From positions 493,791,232-493,855,231 of the forward strand of contig NC_133326.1 of the NCBI RefSeq assembly GCF_042186555.1: 64,000 bases of DNA. The letters are read 5' to 3'. Position 1 is the stretch's first letter. Every line of letters starts with the position of its first letter. The notes beneath the pieces were generated by a model. That model did not search any database and had not been told where the DNA came from. It saw only the letters and a program-made list of their open reading frames with translations. Source of the DNA: Aquarana catesbeiana. Taxonomy: Eukaryota; Chordata; Amphibia; Anura; Ranidae. A program made the translations under genes and the position numbers. Of the stretch, positions 10,805-20,675 are shown one piece after another.

Positions 10805-12160
10805 GTGCCGAATGCTCCTGGACTCATAAGTCCTCCAAGCCCGTGCATAAGTCTGCTTCTGCATGAAGGTTTTCCCCCCACTCGCCTTTGTGGTGGGGGA
10901 GTCGCCTATGCTAGTTCGCAGGCCCGCAATCTGGTGGCATCCAGTTACAAGATCGAATTTCGTTCCCTTTCACCAGAAAAAAAATCTTTTCCTCAAGTCT
11001 TTTTTTCTTTCCTCCTATGCCTTCTGTATGAGATGTTGCAGACCCTACTGCATCAGGGAGTGATTGCGCCGGTCCCAAAAACTGGAACAGTTTCAAGGTT
11101 TCTACTCCAACCGTTTCATGGTTCCCAAGAAGGACGGGGTTCGCCGGCTCCTGGACCTCAAGGCCCTTGAATGCCTTTTGTGAAGGTTCAAGATGGAATC
11201 CGTTTGCTCGATGGTGGCCTCTCTTCACCAGGGGAATTTCATGGCCTCCACAGACCTCAGGGACGCGTACCTCCACATCTCCATCTGCAAAGGGCATTAG
11301 CGTTTCCTGCATTTTGCAGTCGGGGACATGTATTAACAGTTTTGGAGTGCTTCCTTATGGTCTGGCCTCTGCTCCCTGGGTAAGAACAAAAAGTTCTGGC
11401 CCCAGTACTTGCCCTGCTGAGACAACGGGGGATTGTCATGCTCAGGTACCTGGATGATTTGCTCTAGCTGGACAGCATCCAGATAATCTTTCGTTCCCTG
11501 CAGGATTTTGAATGGATCCTGAACCTAAAGAAGTCCACCTTGACCCTGACTAGGCAGCTGAAGTATCTGTGCCTGATCTTTATTCAGTGTTTCTACCACC
11601 AATCTATATGGGCTCCAGTTTGACTTAAGGCAGCTGAACTCTGGGGGAAGCTTGACTATCCATCAATGTTCCAGAGCTATGAGCAATGAGACTATTCCTG
11701 GAGCAGTAAATGGATTGTCCCTGAGGGCTGCCAGTCAGGATTCAATCGGACAGTGCCTTGGGGTGGCATATGTCATTTGCTAAGGGGGCATGAGGAAGTC
11801 TCTCGCATTTTCTGGTGGGTGGGACCGTTTGTTCTGGCTCTTTCCACAGTGCATGTTCCCGGGATCGAACACTGGCAGGCCGATTATCTCAGCCATCGGA
11901 TATTGGATCAGGGAGAGTGGTCCCTGCACCCGGATGTGTTCCGACAGATTTGCCAACACTGGGAGACACTGGACGTGGATCTCCTCATGTGTCGCCTCAA
12001 CAGGAAGGTTCTGAGGTTTGTGGCGAGGGCGAGAGACGCCATGGTGGAGGCAATGGATGTGCTGGTGGTGCCGTGGGATAGATATTGCCTCATTTCTGCC
12101 TTCTCTCCTCTCCAGCTGCTTCCTGCCTGCTCCGCAGGAGCTATTGTCACACAACTGGGT
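10805..12160 (+). pseudogene. DIRS 1 RT, RNase H and downstream region
   Basis: Frames in turn carry GVIAPVPK (RT start), a frame-shifted VPKKDGV and DLRDAYLHISI (motif-A region), then RYLDDLL with the catalytic YLDD at 11447-11458, closed by a premature TAG. The RNase H to post-RH part follows at 11780-12160 with VPGIEHWQADYLSHRILDQG and RFVARARDAM, then the PWDRYCLISAFSPLQLLP block typical of DIRS. There are several frameshifts, so it is non-functional. Confidence 0.8.
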
Positions 12161-12169
12161 GGGCGCAGT

Positions 12170-12529
12170 GCTCTGCGCCCTGAGCCCACCCTTTTTTGAA
12201 GCCAATTAGAGCCTCTGGCTCTAATCATGTGCTTAAAAAAAAAAAAAAAACCCTATTGAAATCCATGCGTCCGGTGCCCTGCATGTAGATTAGGGGCTAG
12301 GCGCATGGATTGGGGGGTGGCGCCCCTAATGGATGGGCCGCCACTGCTCACACTGCTTTGGGATGTCCAGAACAGTTACCGTAAAATTTCTTTCCCTGAG
12401 TTCTTTGATTGACACAGCACCCACCCCTTTGATAGAATTTATGCTTTTGACACTGCTTTTAATACGAACTGGTGGCCCTTGCAGTCAGAGGGTTTTTTTT
12501 TTTTTTTTTTATATACAGAGATGGCCTTA
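12170..12529. other. Unassigned sequence inside DIRS 1
   Basis: DIRS similarity stops near 12165. The next 200 bases, with an A tract at about 12235-12250 and a GC-rich block near 12300, do not look like DIRS and may be a small inserted element. From about 12360 to 12529 the origin is unclear, with a T run at 12491. Confidence 0.35.
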
Positions 12530-12660
12530 GGAGGAGGTGAACTCTTTTTTGCCTAGTGTCTTACTCCTGGTAGGCGCTAAAAAAAAAAAAAAAACCCCTG
12601 ATCAATCATGAATCTGGGGAGAAGAGAAGCTGTGTCCATCAATGAACTCGGAGAAAGGGG
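12530..12660 (-). repeat. DIRS 1 right inverted terminal repeat
   Basis: Reverse-complement partner of 8600-8770. It contains AAGCTGTGTCCATCAATGAA near 12630 and TAGTGTCTTACTCCTGGTAG near 12556. Confidence 0.75.
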
Positions 12661-12690
12661 TTTTACAGTGAGTAACAAGATCCCGTTTTT

Positions 12691-14300
12691 CTTTCTCGTT
12701 CTTTGAGGGGCACAAGATGTTAATCTTTGGGATGTCAAAAAGCAGATCAACTGAGGGGTGGACAACATGGCAAACAAATTCTACCGGGCCACAGAAAACT
12801 TTAGACTAGCTGCAGCTGAATGACCTGCCTAAATGACCTTCTGTCTGAATCTGGCAACAGATGAGGCCTAAACATCCACTTGCTAGTACTTTGAGAACAA
12901 GTGAACAGAGGACCATGTGGCCTTCTTGAAAATCTGGGAAACTAGCGTAATGCTGAAAATGTAAAAAAAATACTTGCAGATCTAGTAGGGTTTGTGAGAG
13001 ATGGTGGAACAAAAGAAGCTGGTGCACCATAATGGAGACCATCAGGGGTGACAAAAGGGCTGAGAGATTATTAGTGTAAATTGCATCCTGACAACAGAGG
13101 CAAACTTCCTTTTAAGTGGACAGGAGCCAGACAGGAAGAACAATTATCCTGGTTGAAGTGAAAGATAGACAGGGAAGGTGTTACTGGCCGAGGAAGTCTG
13201 TTTGCCAGTTGTCTAGGACTAGAGCTCTCATGCAAAATTGATGAATCCGATGACTCCTGGACTTTGGGAGCTTGATGTTGAAAGTGGGGGAAGACTATGC
13301 TGGCCATGTCCCAGAACACACTCAGATACTTCACAAGATGAGTTAGTTTTAGCAACAATTTCTGAAGGTTCAGTATCCAATCAAATGATTATTACATTTG
13401 CATAATCACAGCCCTATTTTCCAACAGAGCCTGTGGCGGCTCTTTCCTCAGCAAGAGGTTGCAAAGTATCCCACAATGAGGATGCCATGAGAGCATAGCA
13501 GCCCTAGCACTTGGGCCAACACCTTGGTGAATGCCCAAGGTGCCGAATGGCAGGGCCACAAACTGGTAGTCCAGGGGACCCAGAACAAAGTGTAGGAAAT
13601 GCTAATGCACAGGGAAGATGGGGCCATGCAGGTTTGTGTCTTTAAGGTCCACAAAAGCCATTCCTGGTGAAGGTAAGCAATGAAGAACCTGATGGTTTCA
13701 ATGTGGAATTTCTGAGACTGAATGAAAACATTTATTGCTTTGAGATCTATGATGGGGTAGATTCCCCCTTTTTGGTTTGGGAACTGTAAACAGGTTGGTG
13801 TAAAAGCTCTTGGAACTGTTCTGCCACAGGGTCAATGACACCTTGGTCCAGATGATAGGTGAGGGCTTGATTGAGATCTGCTAATCTGGTGCATCTTCAT
13901 GCAGACTTAGGTTTGTCTGAGGGTTGAGCCAGTCACATCTGACAAAGCTGGGGAATACTCTGAAGTTGGGATAGACTGGGCAATATGATTCCAGGCTACA
14001 GATGTTGGTCACATAAGTAAGCACATTGCAAGCAGTAATGGTGCCATTAGTAAAGTATGAGATGGGGCAACTGTTGCATTGGGACTGTTCCCTCTATGTC
14101 TAGAGTCAGATGTGTTGTGACAGCGAGGTGGCTAGGCAAAGTAAGCTCTGGGTATGAAGCAAGGTATCAGGTACTCATGATCCAAAACAGCTGGTAACAG
14201 ACCAGGGACAGGTGGTCATAGTAGGTGGGCAGCAGCAAAGGACAAAAGATTGAAGTTCTACAATATATTTTGCAAAGCATTAGCAGCAATGGGAAGATAC
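12691..14300 (-). mobile_element. DIRS-type retrotransposon 2, fragment
   Basis: A minus-strand DIRS remnant abuts the right end of DIRS 1. RT-like peptides lie at about 13440-13900 and recombinase-like peptides at about 12790-13200, the expected 5' to 3' order on the minus strand. Large parts are deleted. Boundaries are approximate. Confidence 0.6.
12800..13900 (-). pseudogene. DIRS 2 RT and recombinase remnants
   Basis: The minus strand shows an RT segment (PIIDLKAIN, then FHIETIRF, then QFVALPF in another frame). The catalytic YLDD position reads YFAT, so the active site is lost. Further on, LPRPVTPSLSIFHFNQD resembles the DIRS recombinase segment that reads FHLNQD in the DIRS copy at 62265-62600. 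Heavily frame-shifted. Confidence 0.55.
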
Positions 14301-14657
14301 TTCCTTGATGGTGAGAGAGAGCATACACTCACAAATCTCCACCAAGCAGGTAAAATCAGCGCACAGTCCCTCAGTGCTAGGCCCTTTCACAGCAGAAAGT
14401 GAAAATTTTAATTGCACCCATCAGCCTAAGAAGCTTAGGTATCTCTCAGTGCCTAGGAATGAGTCTTGGGACAGAGCAAGCACTGACGACGCAATGTCAG
14501 CAGCTCTGGACTTGCAAATCACTCCACAGCTAACTTACCAGGCTGGTTGTGCTGTCTAGCAGGGTTTTGTATCCAGGAGTGGATAGAAGTACAAATCCCT
14601 TGGCAATATAAACCAAACTTTTGTATTGAATTTTCAACTGTCCATTTAGCTGTTTGT
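14301..14657. other. Unassigned flank of the L1 insertion
   Basis: No convincing gene. It may be more of DIRS 2, but I see no diagnostic motif. It is the left flank of the L1 insertion. Confidence 0.4.
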
Positions 14658-14672
14658 CTTGAGTTCACCTTT
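14658..14672. repeat. Left target-site duplication of L1 copy 1
   Basis: CTTGAGTTCACCTTT at 14658-14672 is repeated exactly at 27231-27245. The last three T may belong to the L1 poly-A tail, read here as T. Confidence 0.9.
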
Positions 14673-14810
14673 TTTTTTTTTTTGAAAAATTGACAATTTT
14701 TATTAATTTTTCCAGAAGAAAACAGAAACAATAACATAGGGTACAAGGTAATACAATATAAAGCGTAGTAGGTACTTCTGTGGTAGAATCCAATCTTGAT
14801 AGCACTCTTA

Positions 14811-14960
14811 TGCCCCGTACACACGGTCGGATTTTGTTCGGACATTCCGACAACAAAATCCTAGGATTTTTTCCGACGGATGTTGGCTCAAACTTGTTTT
14901 GCCTACACACAGTCGCACAAAGTTGTCGGAATTTCCGATCGCCAAGAACGCGGTCACGTA
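14811..14960 (+). repeat. Harbinger left end: TIR and subterminal motif array
   Basis: After the terminal repeat, short related words recur (CACACGGTCGGATTTT, ACATTCCGACAAC, GTTGTCGGAATTTCCGA). The same words recur at the right end (about 20090-20331). Such arrays are candidate transposase or Myb-protein binding sites. Confidence 0.7.
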
Positions 14961-15280
14961 CAACACGTACGACGAGACTAGAAAAGGTCGGTTCAGAACC
15001 AAGCGCGGCACCCTTTGGGCTCCTTTTGCTAATCTCGTGTTAGTAAAAGTTTGGTGAGAGACGATTCGTGCTTTTTCAGACTCGTGGCTTTCAGATCGTT
15101 TTCTGCCGTTCAGTTTGTGCTTGTGGGTTTGTATCTGCTCTTCAGTGCGTGCAGTCAGTTCGTATCGGAGTTTTCTGTGTGATCTTGCCTGCTCGTTGCT
15201 GTTTTTCAGGTCGCTCTTCACAGGCCTTGCTGTTCTTCAGTGCATTCTGTTCGTTCTGAGCAGCCGACCGTTTTCTAGCC

Positions 15281-15660
15281 ATGTTTCGTATGCGTACTCC
15301 TCGTACAGTTCGTGCTGTGCGGGGGCTTGGTCCAGTCCATGAACAGGGTGGGGAGGAGTTCATGGACCAAGAATTGGTTGCTTCAGCGTGACCAGTTCTC
15401 TCATATGCCTTTGCTCCGTGATATCCGTGAGAATAATCCTGATGATTTCAGGAACTTTCTCCGGATGACGGACCCCGTATTTCACCGTTTGTTGGCTTCG
15501 CTGACCCCCTATATCAGCAGGCAGGATACCTGCATGAGGCAAGACATCACTCCGGAGCAGAGGTTGGTCGCTACCTTGCGGTATTTGGCCACAGGGAGAA
15601 GCCTGCAGGACCTCAAGTTCTCGACAGGCATCTCCGCCCAGGCTCTTCTTTGTGGACATT
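15281..15660 (+). pseudogene. PIF/Harbinger transposase, N-terminal stub
   Basis: A start region (MFRMRTPRTVR at 15281) runs into a stop. A second frame then gives the conserved N-terminal helical domain of Harbinger transposases: PDDFRNFLRMTDPVFHRLL, TCMRQDITPEQRLVATLRYL and LKFSTGISAQAL. Similarity stops there, exactly where the family normally continues into the IIPET segment and the DDE nuclease domain. None of the DDE residues is present. A deletion after 15640 is the simplest reading. Confidence 0.8.
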
Positions 15661-16210
15661 TACTGCTTGTGTTTGTTTTAGCTGACCCTGACAGAAATGT
15701 GTGGAGTGCAGAAAATATCGTGATTGTGTAACCTTATACAAAGCACTGTTGGCTGTTATTTACTAAATGCAAAGACACTTTTCACTACAAGTGCACTTGC
15801 AACTGCACTGAAACTGCACTTGTAGTGCAAAGAGGATTTGCCCTTAGGAAATTACCCCCATTTTCTCATAAAACAACAATTACATCACCCCAAAAGTGTT
15901 GTAGTGTTGAGACAATAATCCACACATTCTTGATGAACAATCTTTTTAATACCTGCACAATCACATGTGCATTTACCAAAGGTTTTTCTGACAAACCAAC
16001 ATGTTTGTTGTATACCAATTTTTGTGGTGTCATTATCCAAAATCAAAATGTGCATTTTATAGAAAACAGGCCTGTGTAAAACCCACAAGAAAGACACAAA
16101 TCTTGATCTTACAAAGTTCACATTTGGTAGAACTTGAAGGCAATATCAGACATGAGTATTTAGGAACTGTGTTTGATATGGCATTCAGATGGGGGGAAAT
16201 CACCCCTGGA
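15661..16210. other. Harbinger interior without a gene
   Basis: The stretch lies between the transposase stub and the 3' end of the minus-strand gene. It has the partly self-complementary block AAGTGCACTTGCAACTGCAC near 15790-15830, but no reading frame with recognisable similarity. Confidence 0.5.
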
Positions 16211-16428
16211 AAAGCCAAATTTGGAAGATGCACACAAATTTCACAATGTCAACATGTGCTATCTGCCATCATGGGGGATCAAGGGACGTGTTTTGGGGGA
16301 GAAAGCCCTTCCTCACCGCTACTTTATAATTGAGGAAGGGGTTGCACCCCCAAAACGCGTCCATCGATCTCCCGTGATGGCAGATAGCACATGTTGACAC
16401 ATTGTGTGCATCCTCCAAATTTGGCTTT
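16211..16428. repeat. Long hairpin (inverted repeat) inside the Harbinger element
   Basis: Arms of about 85-90 bp (about 16211-16301 and 16346-16428) share AAAGCCAAATTTGG, CAACATGTGCTATCTGCCAT and a GCGTTTTGGGGG-like block, separated by a loop of about 45 bp. It could be a small nested palindromic element or the end signal between the two convergent genes. Confidence 0.75.
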
Positions 16429-16494
16429 GGGAAAAATCACAAAAACATTTCGCACATTGTAGCAGACAAAAGAAGAAAGTGATTTGGAGGGGTT

Positions 16495-17806
16495 TTAAAC
16501 TCGCCCCAAAACATCAGTGATGTTTTTATATTTTGGAATAACATCATTGATGTTTTGCTTGATGTTTTCCAATTGTAAATTACACCCCATGATCTCCCCG
16601 ATCACGATCTGGGCACTTTCTGATGTGAAAGGATCTTCATCCACAACCTCACGATCACCTAAAAAGAGAGGAAACCCAAAATAAATTAGGTCTAAAAAAA
16701 ATGCCGCCATCCATCTCTTATCTGAGCCTGTGGTCGCAGACACTCACCTGTTGTGGTGACTAGTTCCACGTCTTCTTCCTCCTGCTCATCTTGTGTTGGG
16801 TGGATTTCCCCTTCTTCCAGAGGGGGGGGGGCTCTGGTCTCCTCGGATGAGGGGTGTCCTCCGAGTCTTTTCTCCCCTATGTAAAACAAAAATGGTATAA
16901 TTAGCACACAGATATTTGATGGCAGAACTAGAAATAGGAAACATTGCTTGGAAGTGGGGTACAATTGTCTATTTTAGCCGAGTTCCAAGATGTAGCTTTT
17001 TTAGTGTCCTTTGTCAACCTGCAATACTTTACCTGTTTGGTACAAGCTTCACAGATGTATCCCCCCCTATAGTATACTCTGGAGCACCTGTGTGGCCCCC
17101 CTAATAAAAATGGTGTTCTTGTGTCCCACACTAGTGCTCCAGTGTCCAGATGTGAAAACAGCTGCTCAGTGTCCTCTCCTTACACACAATCTAGTTTGCA
17201 TTTCATTCTAGTAACAAAGCCATCTACACAACCAAATTCTTTGAAGACAAGTATAGGGCCTCAAAATGGTGGCCAAATGCATATGGCCTAAACAATGGTA
17301 TTTTATAGTCCGAAATAAAAATGTGTGATCCAAACGAATAATGTGCCCATGAACATGAAAGTTGCCATTTTAAACTGTACAACAGTTCCTAAAAGCACAT
17401 GGAGCAGCACGAACGTAATAAACACAAAAAGAATAGGAACACAGCACAACTACTTACTTTTTTGCAGCACTCTCCGGATCTTTCTGTACTGCTCATGTTC
17501 TCGTAATTTCAGGTCCGACCACCGCTTCCTGAGCTGATCTTTCGATCGTCGTACCCTGAATTTCCGGTGCAGACTCCTGACCACTTTCGCCATGATCTTG
17601 GCCTTTCAGACATTGGGGTTGGGGTAAGGCCCATACTTTCCATCATAGTCGGCCTTCTTCAGGATGTCCACCATCTCCAACATCTCCCCAAAGGACATAT
17701 TTGAGTCCTTTAATCTCCTTCTGGATTGGGACGTTTCAGGCTCCGGCCTTTCCTCCCCATCCTCCTCGTTGCTGTACTTAGCACGATCCTGCTGTCTATC
17801 CGCCAT
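16495..17806 (-). pseudogene. Harbinger-borne Myb/SANT-like protein gene, one premature stop
   Basis: Three minus-strand exons fit together in phase: 17806-17458, 16876-16748 and 16658-16495. All have GT donors and AG acceptors (donors GTAAGT and GTGAGT). The model is 214 codons including the terminator. From MADRQQDRAK it runs through an acidic N-terminus into a basic tri-helical Myb/SANT-type segment containing RRSKDQLRKRWSDLK, then an acidic proline-rich exon and a C-terminal helix (LQLENIKQNINDV). Codon 67 is TGA (17606-17608), where CGA or AGA is likely. This is the only break. Harbinger elements usually pair their transposase with such a Myb-like partner that brings it to the nucleus and to the ends. 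Confidence 0.7.
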
Positions 17807-17978
17807 GTGCTCTTCCTCCACTGCGCCGAACGAAAAGGGGCGGGGAATAGAATAGAAAGAACGTCGGGCGGGCGGAGTTATACGCATGCGCAGTGTGTAT
17901 AAATCGTAACGCGCGCGTCTTACGTACGATCTGTGAGCGGAGGAAGGAGCATCGGAGACGCCGATCGTGCTAACGAAG
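17807..17978. promoter_or_regulatory. CpG-rich bidirectional promoter between the two Harbinger genes
   Basis: The two genes diverge from here: 287 bp separate their start codons, or about 170 bp excluding the leader intron. It contains GCATGCGCA (17884-17892), close to the NRF1 palindrome, a TATAAAT at 17898-17904, and a CpG cluster AACGCGCGCGTCTTACGTAC. The plus gene has a 5' leader exon ending at 17978 with a GTAGGA donor. Promoter activity is inferred. Confidence 0.55.
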
Positions 17979-18092
17979 GTAGGATCTAAACTTGGGCCTA
18001 TACTGCTTCGAAATGGAAGCCTATATTGTAACAAGATTAGGGGAGTTTGGCCTGACATTAGGGTTTGTCTTGTGTTGTGTCTTGCAGAGAAA

Positions 18093-19327
18093 ATGGATGG
18101 CTTCAACGACCGCAATTTCCTGCCCCTGTTTATTGACAAGTACAGGGAGCTGCCCTGTCTGTGGCAGGTGAGACACCCCCACTATAACCATAAACAAAAG
18201 AGGAAGGCAGCGCTGGAGAAACTGCTGGAGTTGGTGAAGCCGGTGGTCCCCACAGCAACCATCCCTTATTTAAAAGCTAAAATTGGTGGCCTGAGGAGCA
18301 CATATCTTAGGGAGCGCAAGAAGGTCACAGATTCCCAGAGATCCGGAGCTGCAGCAGAGGATGTTTATGTCCCCAGGCTGTGGTACTATGAGAGACTGCG
18401 ATTTCTGTCAGACCACACTGAAGTCAGGGAACCCCTCTCTACTCTTCCTTCCACGCTTCCTTCCATCCCAGCTGAGGCTTCCGATATCCAACCTGGGCCT
18501 TCCAGCCAGGAAGAAGTGGAGGAGCCCAGCTGGAGTCAGGTATAGCATTCTTCTACAGATTTCTGGGCAATAAATAAATGACGTTTACTAGATGTTATTA
18601 TTGATCATTAATTGCTGATTAAAAAAAAGTGTTTTACATATCAATAGACAGTAGTGGGCACCCAAAATTGGGACAAGAATGCAAAATGCTGGGCTCAGAA
18701 GGATAGTCTGTTATATTTGTTAACATTGAATTTGCAGCAGTCAGGAGTTGAAAATTGTGTGGGATTGATGTAAAAAAAACTAAAACTATGTCCCTTTTTC
18801 ATACACAGGAAGACCTCAGCCAGGAGGAGGTTGTGGAATGTGGCAGTCAGGAGGAGGCGGGGATTATTAGTGTCAGCCAGGAGGAGGCGGGGATTAGTGG
18901 CAGCCAGGAGGAGGCGGGGCTAAGTGGCAGCCAAGAGAAGCCTGGGACAAGTCGCAGCCTGACTGAGTCTCAGGTTCCTCCCCTCCGCCTTCCATACAAA
19001 AGGGCCAGGAAGGCCACTCCCAGTCCTGTGCAGGATTCAGCATACAGGCTGATCCAGGAGGCTTCGGCGTCCCTCAGAGCCTTCCCCAGTCCTGAAGAGG
19101 CCTTTGCCTGCATGGCTGCCACCAAATTGCTGGGCATGCAGGAGGGCCAACGCAAGATCTCTGAGGACCTGATTTATAAAGTCCTACGTAAGGGGGAGAG
19201 TGGGGAACTGACACACAAGACGGATGTCATTGAGATCGACGATCCTCCTCCTCCTCCTCCTGCTGCCACAACTCCACCACCACAGCCAAAGCCTGTAAGG
19301 AAGCATGGAAGGAAGACCAAAGAGTGA
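18093..19327 (+). CDS. Harbinger-borne MADF-domain DNA-binding protein, intact
   Basis: Two coding exons, 18093-18539 and 18809-19327, join in phase (CAG then GAA) to 321 aa with no internal stop. The start ATG lies 6 bases after an acceptor (CTTGCAG), behind a leader intron 17979-18087. Residues about 7-100 form a MADF domain: DRNFLPLFIDKYRELPCLWQ, then HPHYNHKQKRKAALEKL, then LKAKIGGLRSTYLRERKKV and WYYERLRFL. The middle has four acidic SQEEAG-type repeats. The C-terminal part has a helical segment (PSPEEAFACMAATKLLGMQ), a proline run and a basic tail RKHGRKTKE that could be a nuclear signal. MADF proteins bind DNA. A role at the Harbinger ends is inferred from context. Confidence 0.8.
18839..18950 (+). 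repeat. 33-bp-type tandem repeats in the MADF gene
   Basis: Copies of a GGCAGCCAGGAGGAGGCGGG-type unit encode the SQEEAG peptide repeats. The unit stays in frame (multiples of three). A CCT run at 19243-19262 encodes the later proline tract. Confidence 0.8.
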
Positions 19328-19579
19328 TGACCCTGGGTTCAGTCTGGTCTGACAGAAGATGCAGTCTCTCGTATGACCACAGCCTGGGGACACAGATGTC
19401 ATCTGCTGCTTTCCGGATCTCTGGGACTTCTGGACCAGACTGCCCTCCCTTAGATATGAACTCCTCAGGCCACCAATTTTGCTTTTAAATAATTGATGTC
19501 TGCCCTGGGGGTCCAAGGCTTCACCCACTTCTGCAGTTTCTCCAGCGTTGCCTCCCTCTTTGTTTAGTTGTGACCCCTT

Positions 19580-19585
19580 AATAAA
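19580..19585 (+). terminator. Polyadenylation signal of the MADF gene
   Basis: AATAAA about 250 bp after the stop codon at 19327, followed about 28 bp later by a GT-rich stretch (CCTGTGTGTGTTTTC), the usual layout of a vertebrate poly-A site. Confidence 0.6.
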
Positions 19586-19619
19586 ATTTTTTCGGTAAAT
19601 TCTACTCTCCTGTGTGTGT

Positions 19620-20060
19620 TTTCATCCAAAAAGGACAGTTTGTTGGTGACGATTCAGGTACATTTCTAAAGTACAATGTTAAATTAACAAGGGACAACAA
19701 CACCAAACAATCTCCTACAGATTAAATAGAACAACATATCAATGGTGTTGTGGGAACTTGTCACAAAAAACACACAAACATTTTCGGGAGTACAAATCAA
19801 AATCACCAAAAAAAAAAATTATAAAAGAGAAACACAAAAAAAATTCTACATTAAAGTTAAAAAAAAAAAAAAAATTATGTTGTCAGATGTGAGAAATCAA
19901 AATATATTGAGGGAATCCCGATAAATAGTAACGAAAGAAGTTTGTGAGAAGTGTGTGTGAATATGAGCATCAAAACTACTTCATTCTTGTCACATTATAA
20001 AGAAGAAGAGAGTGCGCTGTATTAAACCATTTTGAACATTGCAGCGTGACGAAAGTGCTG
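19620..20060. other. Harbinger 3' non-coding stretch
   Basis: AT-rich, with A runs at about 19808 and 19858. No gene seen. Confidence 0.5.
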
Positions 20061-20089
20061 TATCCATTGCGAACGCTAAGTTTACCAGA

Positions 20090-20331
20090 ACGAGCTGTCG
20101 GAATTTCTTCTGAGCATGTGTGGCACTTTGTGCGTCGGAACAGGCCACACACGGTCGGAATTGACGCAATCGGATTTTGTTGTCGGAAAATTTTATCTCC
20201 TGCTGTCCAACTTTGTATGTCGGAAAATCCGATGGAAAATGTCCGATGGAGCCCACACACGGTCGGAATTTCCGACAACACGCTCCGATTGGACAATGTC
20301 CATCGGAAAATCCGACCGTGTGTACGGGGCA
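20090..20331 (-). repeat. Harbinger right end: TIR and subterminal motif array
   Basis: The right terminus ends CCGACCGTGTGTACGGGGCA, the complement of the left end. CACACACGGTCGGAATT occurs twice (about 20150 and 20262), and related GTCGGAAAATCCGA words recur. Confidence 0.85.
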
Positions 20332-20675
20332 TTAAGAAAATGCTGGTCGTCATGTGCATGTCGATCTGATTGTTAAGAACAGATTACATTGCCAAAATAT
20401 TACCTTAGTCATATATTACTGGTTGTATACCTTGTGTAACATAACAAAAATTAAATAGATAATAAAAGACTATAAGGTAGAGAGAAGAATAGAGACTATA
20501 AGGTAGAGAGAAGAATAGAGAAGAGGGGGGGTTAGCAGAAGGTTTGAAATGGGGTAAGAGCAGGTAGAGAGTAGGGAAAAGAGATGAAGGTAATGGAGCC
20601 GCGCCCCGCCCCTGAAGCCCGACCCTCCCCCACCAGGAGAGGACATCACCAACCCCAGACCCATCACATAGAAAA

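Larger units (their letters stand above)
8585..12690 (+). mobile_element. DIRS-type retrotransposon 1, decayed
   Basis: Inverted terminal segments bracket a Gag-like region, an RT with YLDD and an RNase H-like region in DIRS order. Frameshifts and stops are frequent. A MITE (10329-10789) splits Gag from RT. The tyrosine recombinase expected at the 3' end is not recognisable and is probably replaced by the non-DIRS sequence at about 12170-12360. Exact ends are estimated from the inverted repeats. Confidence 0.75.
14811..20331 (+). mobile_element. PIF/Harbinger element carrying two DNA-binding-protein genes
   Basis: Inverted ends read TGCCCCGTACACACGGTCGG at both sides, and TTA is duplicated (14808-14810 and 20332-20334), the target size and type of PIF/Harbinger elements. 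Inside are an N-terminal transposase stub (plus), a three-exon Myb/SANT-like gene (minus) and a MADF-domain gene (plus). The DDE catalytic part of the transposase is absent, so the copy would need transposase in trans. It sits in the 3' region of L1 copy 1. Confidence 0.88.

Noticed and set aside
15360..15659. 99-codon minus frame
   Set aside because: Antisense shadow of the conserved Harbinger transposase N-terminal domain on plus.
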